DNA of 64,000 bases from an uncultured Flavobacteriales bacterium (GCA_903873905.1 CAIQQJ010000097.1:1-64000), one strand, 5' to 3'; counted from the stretch's first letter, positions 33,269 to 43,823 are shown. Program-made: numbers and translations. The notes: a model not told the origin generated them from the letters alone.

Positions 33269-36127
33269 ATGAAATTATTTCATTTATACATATTTCTTTT
33301 TTTCTCCGGAAATCTCTTTTCCCAAATTGACAGTACCATCAATCCAATGCAAAGCATGGTGCTTTCCATTTGCAACAAAGTGGAAAATGAAAACCGTCTC
33401 GCAGGAAATATGAATCCTGATTCTGCAGCTTCCCTTCCTTTCGGAATTGTAAAAGAAATCGGATCAACTCGCTACATCATTGCCATTGATTCTGCAAAAT
33501 TCCAAACCAATCATGCAAGTTTTTCCGCATTCATGGCATTGGAATTTCCAGGTGCAACTCAGAAAATTTGTTTCTCCGCTCAAAATATTGCGTTCAATCC
33601 GAAAGGTGTCATGCCAGGACCCAATACGAAATTGGTTCTTGTTAGCGAACACAGAATTTCACTTGGACCAAAAGTCACAATGGTTTTAAAACCCGATGGA
33701 TTTAATTATGTTGAATGGGATTGTAATGGGTTTTCCTCCGTAAATCTCAAAGGATATTTTGAATTTGATCCCGGAACAATTTATCCCGATCCATCCTCAC
33801 CACATCCCGATTCACTTGTCCGCGCAGCATTTCAAATTCATGTCAACGACATTCACAATTTCATTGTGCAAACTTCCATAGCGCCATTTTGTATTCGAGG
33901 AATCAACGATATGTCATTTACCGTGCTCGATGCTACTGCCGATTTCAGCGAATTGTCCAATGCTCCCAATATGGTTTTTCCTGCGGGTTACAACCTTGCC
34001 AATTGCAACAATGATCCTTTGATGTGGAATGGATTTTACATGCGGCAATTTCGGGTCAAACTCCCTAAGGAACTTTCTAAGAGTGGGCAACGTCCAGAAA
34101 TTATGGCATCGAATTTATTGATTGACAATTCTGGGGTATCTGGATTATTCCAAGCGAATAATTTGTTTTCTTGTTCACAAGGAAGCATGAGTGGTTGGGG
34201 ATTTTCTGTCAATTCCATTGGAGCATCCATTACTTCCAATCATATCAATGGAGGAACTATGGGCGGTTTTCTAAAATTACCCGTGAGTGAAAATGATTCT
34301 CTTATTTATGCAGCATCCCTATTTGAAAACCTTCAAACGCATCAAACAGATTATAGTTTTACAATTTCTCCTGTAGCAAACATGCATGCAAATGTTTTGT
34401 CTGCACAATTGACACTTTACAATACTTCAACACTCTCCATCAGTAAAACAAATGGGAAACTCAAACCCATTGCTATTCTCAATGGCTTACTCACACTTAA
34501 CACTTCTAATGTAAAAGCAAAGGGTCTGCAATTTCAACAACTGACCATTGCAGCAGAAGCGCCAATTTTGCGAGCGGGGATTTTTTCTTTGACGCCGCTG
34601 AATCCTGACAGTAGCAAACTTGGTGGCTTTGGTTTCAGTCTCAATATGATTCACGTTGGCATTGTGAATAATCAACCTGCAATTGCTTTTAATATTGGTT
34701 TGAATTTTATGGATACCAATTCCGTGAACATCAGTGTAACCGGCGGATTTACGGTCATCACCAAAACAACAACAGTCACTGATGAGGCTGCTGGAGGAAA
34801 TAATACAAAACTACATTGGGAATATGACCATTTACGAGTCGATACTGTTGGTCTTGCTTTCAATTCTTCTGCATTTCATCTCAATGGTACAATTGCCTTT
34901 AAAGACAACGACCCTGTTTATGGAAACGGTTTTTTCGGAAGCATCCAATTTACAGTTGAAAAGGTGATGGCCTCACCTGCCATTGCAAATGTTTGGTTTG
35001 GGAAAAAAGATTCGTATCACTATTTCTATGTGGACGCTTCCGTTCCAATTCCAGTTCCCATTGGTGGCGTTACAATTTACAGATTCATGGGAGGGATTTA
35101 TTATCACATGCAACGTGGAGGAAATGTTCCTTTGGAAAATCAATTGTATTCACCAGCATTTGGATCTGCCTCCACTTATGTTCCGGATAATTCCATTGCG
35201 CTTGGAATAAAAGCAGGCGTTACATTGGGAACAAGTGAAAATCCAAAACCTTGCAACGGTGATGTAGCTCTAGAAATGAATTTTAATGCAAATGGTGGAA
35301 TTAATTTATTACAACTCAGTGGAAATGTCTATTTCATGATCGGAATAATTGAACGACAAAATAAACCTGCCAATCAAATTCCTATTGTGGCTTCCATGCA
35401 AATGCAATTCGATTTTATGAATGATGCATTTCATGCAGTACTCGGAACACAGATACACGTTCCTGGACTTGTAGGAACGGGACAAGCAGTAATTCATTTC
35501 GATCCCCAACTCTGGTACATTCATATTGGCCGTCCGCAAACAAGATTGAATGTAACTGTAGGTGGAATTGGAAATTTCAGTGCCTATCTGGAAGTCGGAC
35601 AATTGATTGACCCAATGCCTCCACCACCACAAGAAGTAACTTCTGTTGTAAATGCAAATGGTTTGAATGATCAGCGAAATGAAAACGCATTGAATAATGC
35701 AAGCGGATTTGCCTTCGGTGCAAATTTCGGAACTGGTTTTGATGGACAAGTTGGGTTTGAGAATTGGTATTTGTATTACAATTTCGCAGCGGGAGTTGGA
35801 TTTGATGTAATGGTTTTGGATTATGGATCAAATGCGCATTGCACCAATACCAATGATGTCATAGGACTTCATGGTTGGTATGCCAGTGGGCAAATTTATG
35901 CTTACCTGCAAGGAGCAATTGGTTTGCATGGACGCGTATCCGCTCAGGATTTTGATTTTACCATTGTCACACTTTCCGCAGCTGCCATTTTGCAAGCGAA
36001 AATTCCGAATCCAAGTTGGGTGGGTGGTGCGATGGGGTGTGACTATGATGTCCTCGGTGGAATAGTTTCAGGGCATTGTGATTTTTCATTCGAAGTTGGT
36101 AACCAATGTAGCATTGTACAGAATTGA
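33269..36127 (+). CDS. Very large secreted protein of unknown function
   Basis: The 952-aa product has a signal peptide (LYIFLFFSGNLFSQ) and no family I can name. The sequence is low in charge, rich in beta-prone stretches with Asn/Gly turns, and has a C-terminal part (about 780-952) with repeated aromatic strands and a few cysteines (C871, C929 region, C938, C947 approximately) that could form disulfides. No T9SS tail is visible. Its TGA stop overlaps the TTG start of the next gene, so the two are coupled and probably function together at the cell surface. Confidence 0.65.
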   Translation: MKLFHLYIFLFFSGNLFSQIDSTINPMQSMVLSICNKVENENRLAGNMNPDSAASLPFGIVKEIGSTRYIIAIDSAKFQTNHASFSAFMALEFPGATQKICFSAQNIAFNPKGVMPGPNTKLVLVSEHRISLGPKVTMVLKPDGFNYVEWDCNGFSSVNLKGYFEFDPGTIYPDPSSPHPDSLVRAAFQIHVNDIHNFIVQTSIAPFCIRGINDMSFTVLDATADFSELSNAPNMVFPAGYNLANCNNDPLMWNGFYMRQFRVKLPKELSKSGQRPEIMASNLLIDNSGVSGLFQANNLFSCSQGSMSGWGFSVNSIGASITSNHINGGTMGGFLKLPVSENDSLIYAASLFENLQTHQTDYSFTISPVANMHANVLSAQLTLYNTSTLSISKTNGKLKPIAILNGLLTLNTSNVKAKGLQFQQLTIAAEAPILRAGIFSLTPLNPDSSKLGGFGFSLNMIHVGIVNNQPAIAFNIGLNFMDTNSVNISVTGGFTVITKTTTVTDEAAGGNNTKLHWEYDHLRVDTVGLAFNSSAFHLNGTIAFKDNDPVYGNGFFGSIQFTVEKVMASPAIANVWFGKKDSYHYFYVDASVPIPVPIGGVTIYRFMGGIYYHMQRGGNVPLENQLYSPAFGSASTYVPDNSIALGIKAGVTLGTSENPKPCNGDVALEMNFNANGGINLLQLSGNVYFMIGIIERQNKPANQIPIVASMQMQFDFMNDAFHAVLGTQIHVPGLVGTGQAVIHFDPQLWYIHIGRPQTRLNVTVGGIGNFSAYLEVGQLIDPMPPPPQEVTSVVNANGLNDQRNENALNNASGFAFGANFGTGFDGQVGFENWYLYYNFAAGVGFDVMVLDYGSNAHCTNTNDVIGLHGWYASGQIYAYLQGAIGLHGRVSAQDFDFTIVTLSAAAILQAKIPNPSWVGGAMGCDYDVLGGIVSGHCDFSFEVGNQCSIVQN

Positions 36128-38235
36128 AATCTGCCATCAAATATTTTTTATCGCAAATACGCGGAGATCACCGAGATTCTTTGCGTTCTCTGCGCCTCTG
36201 CGGCACAATCCTGTTTCTAATAAACTCTGCATCTCTCCATTCACAATCATCTCCCGATATTTTCATTCGCACATTCGCTACACATGATAGCATTATGTTG
36301 CGCTGGGTTCCTGCAAATACAGAAACATGGAAACTTGGAAATAAATATGGCTATGAAATTGAACGGTTCACTGCGGATGAATATCTCGATTTGAAAGGAC
36401 AAGATCCGACAGGAAAAGGAACAATACTTAATTCAAATCCAATTCTCCCATTGGCAAAAAACGATTCGACATGGAATAAGTTAATTCGTGAAGACAAAAT
36501 AAATGCTTTTGTATATCAAAGTATTTATGAAAATACAAATTCAACAAGCAGTGATCCTGCAAAAAGAAAACTGGAAGAACAAACCAAATTCGGATTGATT
36601 CTGAAAGCTTGTGATGTTTCTCTCAATACGGCAAAAGCACATGGCCTGTTTTTTGTAGACAAAAATATTGTTCGAGGACAAATTTATTTTTACAGAATTC
36701 GAATAGCCAATCTTCCTGCAGAAATAAAATGCAATCCAGGAATCGCAACAGCTGATGAAAAAATCTCCGTTCTTAAATCACCGAATAAATTGTGTGGGGA
36801 TTTTCGGAATAGAAAAGTCGCATTGACATTTGATGTTGCAACTACGCGGGAAGAATTTGCAGGATATATCATTGAGCGTTCGGAGGATAGTATTCATTTT
36901 GAAAGGATAAATTCAACACTACTCACATTCACCCATTCACAATACGAACAAAATAAAACTGAAGTGGTTTTTCAAGATACATTTCCATTAAATCATAAAA
37001 CATATTGGTATCGTGTACGCGGATATTCCTATTTCGGATTTGCTGGTCCACCTTCTTCAACTGTGAAAGGAAAAGGTCGTGATGAGTGGAATTACTATCC
37101 GGAGATTGACACTTTGTTTTCCATTGACAACAAACAAGTGAAATTGAAATGGCATATTCCCCCAATGAAAGACTCAAGTTATTTGAAAGGATTTGTTGTT
37201 TTGTGTGCAACGAAATCGGATGGACATTATGAAAACAAAAACTCTTTGGGTAAGAATATTTTTGAATTCAATGATGACAAACCTTTGTTTGTAAACTACT
37301 ACATCATTTGCGCTTTAAGCACTGAAGGAGATTCCGCATTTTCATTTCCTTATTTATTTCAACTGAAGGATAATGAGCCCCCGCCTATTCCTGAAAATCT
37401 TGCTGGCACGGTTGACACCAATGGAATTGTTCGGTTGTCCTGGAATAGAGTTTCCGCTGTTGATTTAAAAGGCTATCGTGTTTTCCGAAGCAATAGTTTG
37501 AAAGAGGAATTTTATGAAGTAAGTGATTCCATTCTTCCGGAAAATATTTTTATTGACACCATCGCCATAAAAACATTGACACGAGATGTTTTTTATTGTG
37601 TGAGAAGCGTTGACAAAATGTACAATAATTCAAAAAACGCTCCACCTTGCAAATTGAAACGTCCAGACAAAATCCCACCCGTTCCAATTGTTGTAAAAAC
37701 AATTTTCCACTCTGATACAACGATTGATTTTTCCTGGATCAACAGTAGTAGTGATGACATCAGGTGTATGGAATTAATTCGCAAATCTTCATTGGGGGAA
37801 ACGCAAAAATTGGGAAACTGGAATGGTAAAGACACTGTTCAACATTTCACGGATTTTTCTGCGACAATCGGATTGGATTATAGCTATTTCATAATCCTAA
37901 CTGACAGTAGTGAAAATAGCTCAACAACAAATTTTCCAACAATACATTTCCAACCAAGAATTAATCCTGCACTGAAAAATCTTTCCGCCGTTCCTGATTT
38001 TGAAAAACGGATCATCACGCTTTCTTGGGATGCACCTCAACAAAAAGTTGACCGCTATATTATTTACAAATCAAAAGTCGAAGAACCCTTGCGAGAATGG
38101 AAAACAATTGATGGAAACAAAGTCTCCATTATTGACAAGGAACTTTATCCGGGAAACACTTATGTTTACAAAGTGAAAGCAATAATGAAAAGTGGAGCAG
38201 AAACGAAATTAGTGATGGTGCAATTGGTTTTTTGA
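36124..38235 (+). CDS. Secreted protein with multiple fibronectin III-like domains
   Basis: The 703-aa product contains several Fn3-like modules, seen as the recurring pattern ...LSWNR...DLKGYRVFRSNS..., ...LTFDVATTREEFAGYIIERSEDS..., ...WDAPQQKVDRYIIYKSK.... It starts with TTG inside the stop codon of the preceding gene. Residues 13-28 (RGDHRDSLRSLRLCG) come from a CTCTGCG-type repeat (36152-36204) placed just before the hydrophobic core TILFLINSASLHSQ. Together with the 952-aa protein it forms a two-gene unit. Role unknown; Fn3 repeats suggest binding or spacing. Confidence 0.72.
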   Translation: MKSAIKYFLSQIRGDHRDSLRSLRLCGTILFLINSASLHSQSSPDIFIRTFATHDSIMLRWVPANTETWKLGNKYGYEIERFTADEYLDLKGQDPTGKGTILNSNPILPLAKNDSTWNKLIREDKINAFVYQSIYENTNSTSSDPAKRKLEEQTKFGLILKACDVSLNTAKAHGLFFVDKNIVRGQIYFYRIRIANLPAEIKCNPGIATADEKISVLKSPNKLCGDFRNRKVALTFDVATTREEFAGYIIERSEDSIHFERINSTLLTFTHSQYEQNKTEVVFQDTFPLNHKTYWYRVRGYSYFGFAGPPSSTVKGKGRDEWNYYPEIDTLFSIDNKQVKLKWHIPPMKDSSYLKGFVVLCATKSDGHYENKNSLGKNIFEFNDDKPLFVNYYIICALSTEGDSAFSFPYLFQLKDNEPPPIPENLAGTVDTNGIVRLSWNRVSAVDLKGYRVFRSNSLKEEFYEVSDSILPENIFIDTIAIKTLTRDVFYCVRSVDKMYNNSKNAPPCKLKRPDKIPPVPIVVKTIFHSDTTIDFSWINSSSDDIRCMELIRKSSLGETQKLGNWNGKDTVQHFTDFSATIGLDYSYFIILTDSSENSSTTNFPTIHFQPRINPALKNLSAVPDFEKRIITLSWDAPQQKVDRYIIYKSKVEEPLREWKTIDGNKVSIIDKELYPGNTYVYKVKAIMKSGAETKLVMVQLVF
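36152..36204 (+). repeat. CTCTGCG-type repeat in the signal-peptide region of the Fn3 protein
   Basis: Period-9 units TTCTTTGCG, TTCTCTGCG and CCTCTGCGG (36177-36203), with a partial inverted arm (CGCAAATACGCGGAG) at 36152. Confidence 0.7.
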
Positions 38236-38302
38236 ATTGACAAATTCCTTTTCACGGAAACATTCAAATACATTCACACAACAATAAAAAGCAACTACGT
38301 TT

Positions 38303-40006
38303 TTAAAACTTAAATTTTCCCAAATCGTTTGGATTCGAATGACTCAAGAATACGGCATTGGCAGCATTGTGGGAGCGAGCAAAACGCAAAAACACTTCCA
38401 AGGTTTTCCAATAGGAATGTTCTCGTTGAGTATCGGCCAATAACAAATAACCCATAATGATATTCCCGGCCATTTCAATTAATCTGCGTGCATGGAAATC
38501 AATAAATTCTGGATTATTTGGTTCTGTAATTTTTGCTTCCAACTCTTCGTATTCATCGGTCATGCTACTTAGAATATATCTATAGGATTCCGTTTCAGGT
38601 TTGATGGAAGCTTTTTCATATTCCTTAATTTGCGCAAGATAAGCGCCTGTCGTAATGCCTTTCATTGCCGCCACCATTTGAAGTTGCGTTGTTCCTTCAT
38701 ATATGGAAGTGATACGTGCATCTCGGAAAATTCTTTCGATAGGATAATCTTTCATGAATCCGGAACCACCATGAATTTGTAGTGAGTCGTACGCAATTTC
38801 ATTGCAGAATTCAGAAGTTAATCCTTTTGCGAGTGGTGTAAAAACGTCTGCCAATTTTTGATACTTGCGTTGTTCTTCTTTTTCCTCCTTCGTCAATTCT
38901 CTTTCCTTTCCAAGGTGCGCAAGCGTTTTGTACATATCTACAAAACGTCCTGTTTCATATAGCAAGGAACGTGAAGCAGTAAGTTTAGCTTTCATCACTG
39001 CTAGCATTTCGTACACTGCAGGAAATTGGATAATTGGTTTGCCGAATTGAATACGCTTTTGTGCATACTCCAACGCTTCACGATATGCCGCTTCACTCAC
39101 ACCTACAGACTGTGCTGTGATTCCAAGTCGTGCGCCATTCATCAAGGACATTACATATTTAATCAAGCCCAATTTTCGTGAACCACAAAGCTCTGCAGGT
39201 GCATCTTTGAAAACAAGTTCGCAAGTTGGTGATCCTTTTATTCCCAATTTATTTTCCAATCGTCGAACGGTAACTCCTCCACTCTGTTTGTCATAAATGA
39301 ACATGGATAATCCACGACCATCTTGTGTTCTGTCTTCAGAACGAGCAAGCACAAGTGAAATATCTCCGTCTCCATTAGTGATAAAACGTTTTACACCATT
39401 GAGCAACCATGTTTTTTTATTTTCATCATAGCTAGCTTTCAACATCACCGCTTGCAAATCTGAGCCTGCATCTGGTTCAGTTAATGCCATAGCCATTGTT
39501 TCACCTTTACAAACGCGAGTTAAGTAATGTTCACGCTGTTCTGGAGAACCAAATTCATTGATGGTTTCAGCACAATCTTGCAATCCCCAAATATTTACAA
39601 ATCCAGCATCTGCTCTAGAAACAATATCGGCAGCCATGATGTAAGGAATGATTGAAAAATTCAGCCCGCCGAATTTACGTGGCAAAGTAATTCCCATTAA
39701 TCCGGCTTTATTGATAGCATCGATATTTTCCTGGGTGCCTCGTGCATATTTTACTCTTCCATCTTTCAAAACTGGACCATCATGATCAACGGATTCCGCA
39801 TTGGGTGCAACAATATCCCCACAAATTTCCCCAATAATTTCAAGCACTTGTTTGTAACTGTCCATTGCATCTTCAAAATCTCTTGGAGAAAAATCAAACT
39901 CATTTTTCTCCTTGAAATTATTTTCCTTCAATGAAACAATTCGTTGCATCAATGGGTGTGACAGTTGAAATTGAATATCCGGATTATCAGTAAAAAAATT
40001 TGCCAT
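38303..40006 (-). CDS. Acyl-CoA dehydrogenase
   Basis: FAD enzyme that introduces the alpha-beta double bond in acyl-CoA and passes electrons to ETF. The 567-aa product is longer than the usual 380-400 aa because of a C-terminal extension (about 460-567). The core has ALTEPDAGSDLQ (FAD binding), WLLNGVKRFITNG, RIQFGKPIIQFPAV and IYEGTTQLQM with the catalytic-type Glu of this clade. It is followed upstream by etfA and etfB on the same strand, with gaps of about 27 bases, forming one electron-transfer operon. Confidence 0.93.
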   Translation of the reverse strand: MANFFTDNPDIQFQLSHPLMQRIVSLKENNFKEKNEFDFSPRDFEDAMDSYKQVLEIIGEICGDIVAPNAESVDHDGPVLKDGRVKYARGTQENIDAINKAGLMGITLPRKFGGLNFSIIPYIMAADIVSRADAGFVNIWGLQDCAETINEFGSPEQREHYLTRVCKGETMAMALTEPDAGSDLQAVMLKASYDENKKTWLLNGVKRFITNGDGDISLVLARSEDRTQDGRGLSMFIYDKQSGGVTVRRLENKLGIKGSPTCELVFKDAPAELCGSRKLGLIKYVMSLMNGARLGITAQSVGVSEAAYREALEYAQKRIQFGKPIIQFPAVYEMLAVMKAKLTASRSLLYETGRFVDMYKTLAHLGKERELTKEEKEEQRKYQKLADVFTPLAKGLTSEFCNEIAYDSLQIHGGSGFMKDYPIERIFRDARITSIYEGTTQLQMVAAMKGITTGAYLAQIKEYEKASIKPETESYRYILSSMTDEYEELEAKITEPNNPEFIDFHARRLIEMAGNIIMGYLLLADTQREHSYWKTLEVFLRFARSHNAANAVFLSHSNPNDLGKFKF

Positions 40007-40033
40007 AATCTTATTAATTATATTTTTTACAAA

Positions 40034-41053
40034 TTATTTTGTGTTCTCTTTATAATATCTGATCATTTTTGGAATTACATTTTCCACTTTTCCAACAATG
40101 ACATAATTCGCGATTTTATTTATCGGTGCATTTGGATCGCTGTTAATGGAAATAATAATGCTCGATTCCAACATTCCCGCTAAGTGCTGAATCTGTCCTG
40201 AAATTCCGCAAGCGATATAAAGTTTCGGACGTACTGTAACTCCTGTTTGTCCAATTTGTCTTTCATGTTCAACGTAACCTGCATCCACTGCGGCACGTGA
40301 CGCACCAACTTCGCCACCGAGCAGAGCTGCCAAATTAAATAGTAGTTTGAAATTTGCAGCAGAGCCGACGCCAAATCCTCCTGAAACAACCACTGGAGAA
40401 TTTTTTATATCAATCTTCGATTGTTCAATGTGACGTTCAATAACTTTCACAATAAAAGCGGTCTCATCAACGTACTTACTCACGTCTAGGTTGACGATTT
40501 TCCCTTTGTAATTTGCATCGGTGATTTCCTTTTTCATTACACCTTCTCGAACCGTCGCCATTTGTGGACGACAATCCGGATTGATGATGGTTGCAATAAT
40601 ATTACCACCAAAAGCAGGACGAATTTGGTAGAGAAGACTTTTATAAACCTTGTTCAATTTTTTGTCTTCATGATCACCAATTTCCAGTTCTGTGCAATCA
40701 GCAGTCAATCCACTTTTCAAAGCAGAAGAAACACGCGGCCCCAAATCACGACCAATTGTTGTTGCACCCATCAAGGCAATTTGCGGCTTTTCTTCCTTGA
40801 AAAGATTTACCATTACCGATGTGTGTGGCAAGGTGGAATAAGGCGACAGTCGGTTGTCGTCAGCCAAATAGAGTGTGTCAACTCCATATGGAAAAATTTC
40901 TTTTTCAAATCCTTTCAGGTTATTTCCTAAAAGAAGTGCTTCCAACTGGCAATTCAATTGATTGGCAAGACTACGTCCTTTGGTGAGTAGTTCGAAACTA
41001 ACATCAGCAATTTTACCTTCATCCAATTCGCAATAAACAATAACATTATTCAT
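40034..41053 (-). CDS. etfA: Electron transfer flavoprotein alpha subunit
   Basis: Carries the redox FAD of ETF. The 339-aa product has the C-terminal FAD domain with SGGFGVGSAANFKLLFNLAA, GASRAAVDAGYVEHERQIGQTG, LYIACGISGQIQHLAGM and the INSDPNAPINKIANYVIVG tail, and a normal N-terminal domain with GATTIGRDLGPRVSSAL. Lies between etfB and the acyl-CoA dehydrogenase gene. Confidence 0.95.
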   Translation of the reverse strand: MNNVIVYCELDEGKIADVSFELLTKGRSLANQLNCQLEALLLGNNLKGFEKEIFPYGVDTLYLADDNRLSPYSTLPHTSVMVNLFKEEKPQIALMGATTIGRDLGPRVSSALKSGLTADCTELEIGDHEDKKLNKVYKSLLYQIRPAFGGNIIATIINPDCRPQMATVREGVMKKEITDANYKGKIVNLDVSKYVDETAFIVKVIERHIEQSKIDIKNSPVVVSGGFGVGSAANFKLLFNLAALLGGEVGASRAAVDAGYVEHERQIGQTGVTVRPKLYIACGISGQIQHLAGMLESSIIISINSDPNAPINKIANYVIVGKVENVIPKMIRYYKENTK

Positions 41054-41080
41054 AGTAAACTATTTTTCAGAATTAATGTG

Positions 41081-41953
41081 TTATCCAATAATATGTGAAG
41101 TGATCAATTCTTTCATCAAAACATTGATGTCATCATCAAAATCGTCAAGCCTTCTAGATTCTTTTGATTGGAAAACAATGTTGTCCACTTTTTTCACTTT
41201 AGTTGGTGAGCCACCAAGTCCAAGTTGTGCATGATCACATTCAATGTCAACAACGCCCCATTCTTTAATATTCAAATGCGCATGATTTCCAGTTGACAAA
41301 TAATCCTCTTCACTCTCTTGACGTTTGCTTAATGTAGAAGCGTGTTTGTATTTCATCAATCGCTTCGCATTTCTTGGACGACAATGCGGAGCAGAATTAT
41401 TTACAGTAATTAAAACTGGAAAAGAAGATTCCACAATCTCCACTCCTCGTTCAAGTCTGCGTTTTATTTGAATTTTATTTTCTGTCAATGAAACAATTTC
41501 CTCCGCATACGTAATTTGTGGTATCCCTAATTTTTCAGCCACCTGCGGACCAACTTGTGCGGTATCCCCATCAATGGCTTGACGACCACAAACAATAATA
41601 TCGAAGTTTTTTATTTTTCGAATGGCGCAAGAAAGTGCGTAGGAAGTTGCAAGTGTATCGGAACCTGCAAACGCACGATCGGTCAATAAAATTCCATCAT
41701 CAGCCCCTCGATAGAAACCTTCACGCAGAATTTCCGCGGCACGAACTGGTCCCATCGTAAGTAGCGTAATGGTAGAGTCCGGGAATCGATCCTTGATACA
41801 CAAAGCTTGCTCCAAGGCATGCAAATCTTCTGGATTAAAAATGGCGGGCAAAATAGCTCTGTTCACAGTTCCATCAGCCTTCATGGCGTCTTTTCCAACA
41901 TTCCTTGTATCAGGAACCTGTTTGGCAAGAACTACAATTCGAAACGATTTCAT
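41081..41953 (-). CDS. etfB: Electron transfer flavoprotein beta subunit
   Basis: Second ETF subunit. The 290-aa product (from the ATG at 41953; a TTG at 41959 would add two residues) has KQVPDTRN, NPEDLHALEQAL, LLTMGPVRAAEILREG and CGRQAIDGDTAQVGPQVAEKLG. It is longer than the standard 250 aa, with an extended C-terminal arm that contacts EtfA. The length and pairing match the group of ETFs linked to a dedicated dehydrogenase; electron bifurcation cannot be inferred. Confidence 0.94.
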   Translation of the reverse strand: MKSFRIVVLAKQVPDTRNVGKDAMKADGTVNRAILPAIFNPEDLHALEQALCIKDRFPDSTITLLTMGPVRAAEILREGFYRGADDGILLTDRAFAGSDTLATSYALSCAIRKIKNFDIIVCGRQAIDGDTAQVGPQVAEKLGIPQITYAEEIVSLTENKIQIKRRLERGVEIVESSFPVLITVNNSAPHCRPRNAKRLMKYKHASTLSKRQESEEDYLSTGNHAHLNIKEWGVVDIECDHAQLGLGGSPTKVKKVDNIVFQSKESRRLDDFDDDINVLMKELITSHIIG

Positions 41954-42442
41954 TGGCAATTAATTTATTTATAAAACACTATAGATATTTTTATCTACTG
42001 AATATTTGAAATAATCCAACACTTCTTTCTTTAGCAGAATCATTAATGACTCTCGTTAAGCATTGTAAAACCCAGCTATATTCTAATAAAATATTTTGAT
42101 TGGGGGGTGAACAAATATCCTAAATCGTGATGCTCAAAACATGTTCTGCATCATGGTTTAAAAAAAAGAAATAAGAAAAATTCAGGTGAAACAAGGTTTC
42201 CTATTTGGATATTTCTTATTGAGGAAATATCATTTATTTCCAATGATCATAGAATGTTACTCAACAATTTTTGTTCTTATTGCGTAACCCATTTCGAGAA
42301 AATCACACGCGCGCAAAAAAAGCAGTCGTCACAAAAGATGCCGAAAGAAAAAGATGCTGAAAGCGGAAAATGATTTCACAACAAATTTCTTCGTCCCATT
42401 TTTCTGAAACAATTCACTGAAATTCTTCAACCAAAGAAAAAA
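41954..42442. other. 489-base intergenic stretch without a gene
   Basis: No reading frame with family resemblance, tRNA or strong hairpin is seen. The only structure is an AT-rich 8-bp stem (42208-42215 with 42224-42231). It probably holds the promoter of etfB and the 3' end of the phosphatase transcript. Confidence 0.5.
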
Positions 42443-43597
42443 CTAAATCTTGAATCCTATCACCGCAATATCATCGGTCTGTTCTTCTTGCTGTTTCCAA
42501 TTGTTGTGCGCGTATTCAAGAAAGTCGTGTTGCTCATCCATTTTCATTTCTTGAATTGTCAATAACAATTCACGGAATCTTGGTTTGTTTAGTTTCTTAT
42601 TTCTTTCTCCACCAAACTGATCAGCATAACCATCCGAATAAATATAACACACATCATCCTTCTCCAACTTTATTTGTTGCGTTGTGAAAAGTTTATCCGC
42701 ATGATCATAGAATCCTATTGGATAACGACAAGCGGAAATTTCGTGAATGATGCCTTTCCTTACCAATATCAATGGACGAAGCGCTCCAGCATAATGCAAC
42801 ATGCCCGAAGAAATATCATATCGACATAAAGCCACATCCATTCCATCCTTGTATGGATCAGAAGAATGATTTTTGTTCAGCGTTGCAAAAAGTTCCTTGT
42901 CAATTTCATACAGTAATGCAGCTGGATCACGCAAATTTCCATTGATGAAAACTTCCTTGAAAATGGAATGTCCAATCACAGACATAAGAGCGCCTGGGAC
43001 TCCATGGCCAGTACAATCTGCAAGCGAAAGAAAAATCGAATCTTCTTTTTGATGGTGAAACCAAAAATCTCCACTCACAATATCTTTTGGCTTATACAAA
43101 ACGAAACCGTCTGAAAATGATTTTTTTAATAATTCAGAATTTGGTAAAATAGATTCCTGAATGCGCTTTGCATAATTCATGCTGTCGGTGATCTCCTTAT
43201 TGCGTTCGTGCAATTCACGCGTTCGATCTTCCAACACTTTCTGTTGACGCTTGCGTTCTGTTATATCATACCCGATGCCAATTAATTTCCCATCATTGAC
43301 ATTGGAAATATTCCAAAGAATCCACCGATCTGCACCGGATGAAGTATGCAACAAACGCTCTTCCGTCGCGGGTAAAGAAATTCCCCGGCGAATCAATTCA
43401 GCTCTATCAATAAAATGTTGTCTTTCACTTTCAGAATTTCTAGTGCGTTGTAACCACCCTTCGCCCATTAATTCTTTCGAATCAAAACCAAGGATTTGTG
43501 TACAGGAAGAACTTACATATTCAGCTTTGTTCTCCTTATCGAGAACAACGATTAGAGAACCTGCATTGTTGAGTATATGATCGGTGAACGATTGCAT
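42443..43597 (-). CDS. PAS domain-containing SpoIIE-type serine phosphatase (PP2C)
   Basis: Likely dephosphorylates a protein regulator in a partner-switching or stress pathway. The 384-aa product has an N-terminal PAS domain (about 5-115, VVLDKENKAEYVSSSCTQILGF), a coiled-coil linker with the SMNYAKRIQESILPN motif, and a SpoIIE PP2C domain (about 160-384) with the metal ligand Asp in SGDFWF, LADCTGHGVPGALMS, GMDVALCRYD, YSDGYADQFGG and the final DDIAVIGFKI. All the catalytic aspartates are present. No partner anti-sigma gene is nearby. Confidence 0.9.
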   Translation of the reverse strand: MQSFTDHILNNAGSLIVVLDKENKAEYVSSSCTQILGFDSKELMGEGWLQRTRNSESERQHFIDRAELIRRGISLPATEERLLHTSSGADRWILWNISNVNDGKLIGIGYDITERKRQQKVLEDRTRELHERNKEITDSMNYAKRIQESILPNSELLKKSFSDGFVLYKPKDIVSGDFWFHHQKEDSIFLSLADCTGHGVPGALMSVIGHSIFKEVFINGNLRDPAALLYEIDKELFATLNKNHSSDPYKDGMDVALCRYDISSGMLHYAGALRPLILVRKGIIHEISACRYPIGFYDHADKLFTTQQIKLEKDDVCYIYSDGYADQFGGERNKKLNKPRFRELLLTIQEMKMDEQHDFLEYAHNNWKQQEEQTDDIAVIGFKI

Positions 43598-43823
43598 AAC
43601 AATTGGAATTTTCTCTTCGATAGAAGAGTATTGAGAAATAGAAATAATTTGGGAAAGGGGTTCGACTTATCGAATAATAATTCGCGCGAGCATAAACATG
43701 CGATTGCCATAACACCAAATATTGGTGCTCATGACATTTTTGAAATACATATTAGAAATATGCGACATGTTTTATTTAATGAAGAACAAAACTAGGAAAG
43801 ATTTTTGAATTTCAGAGAATTCA

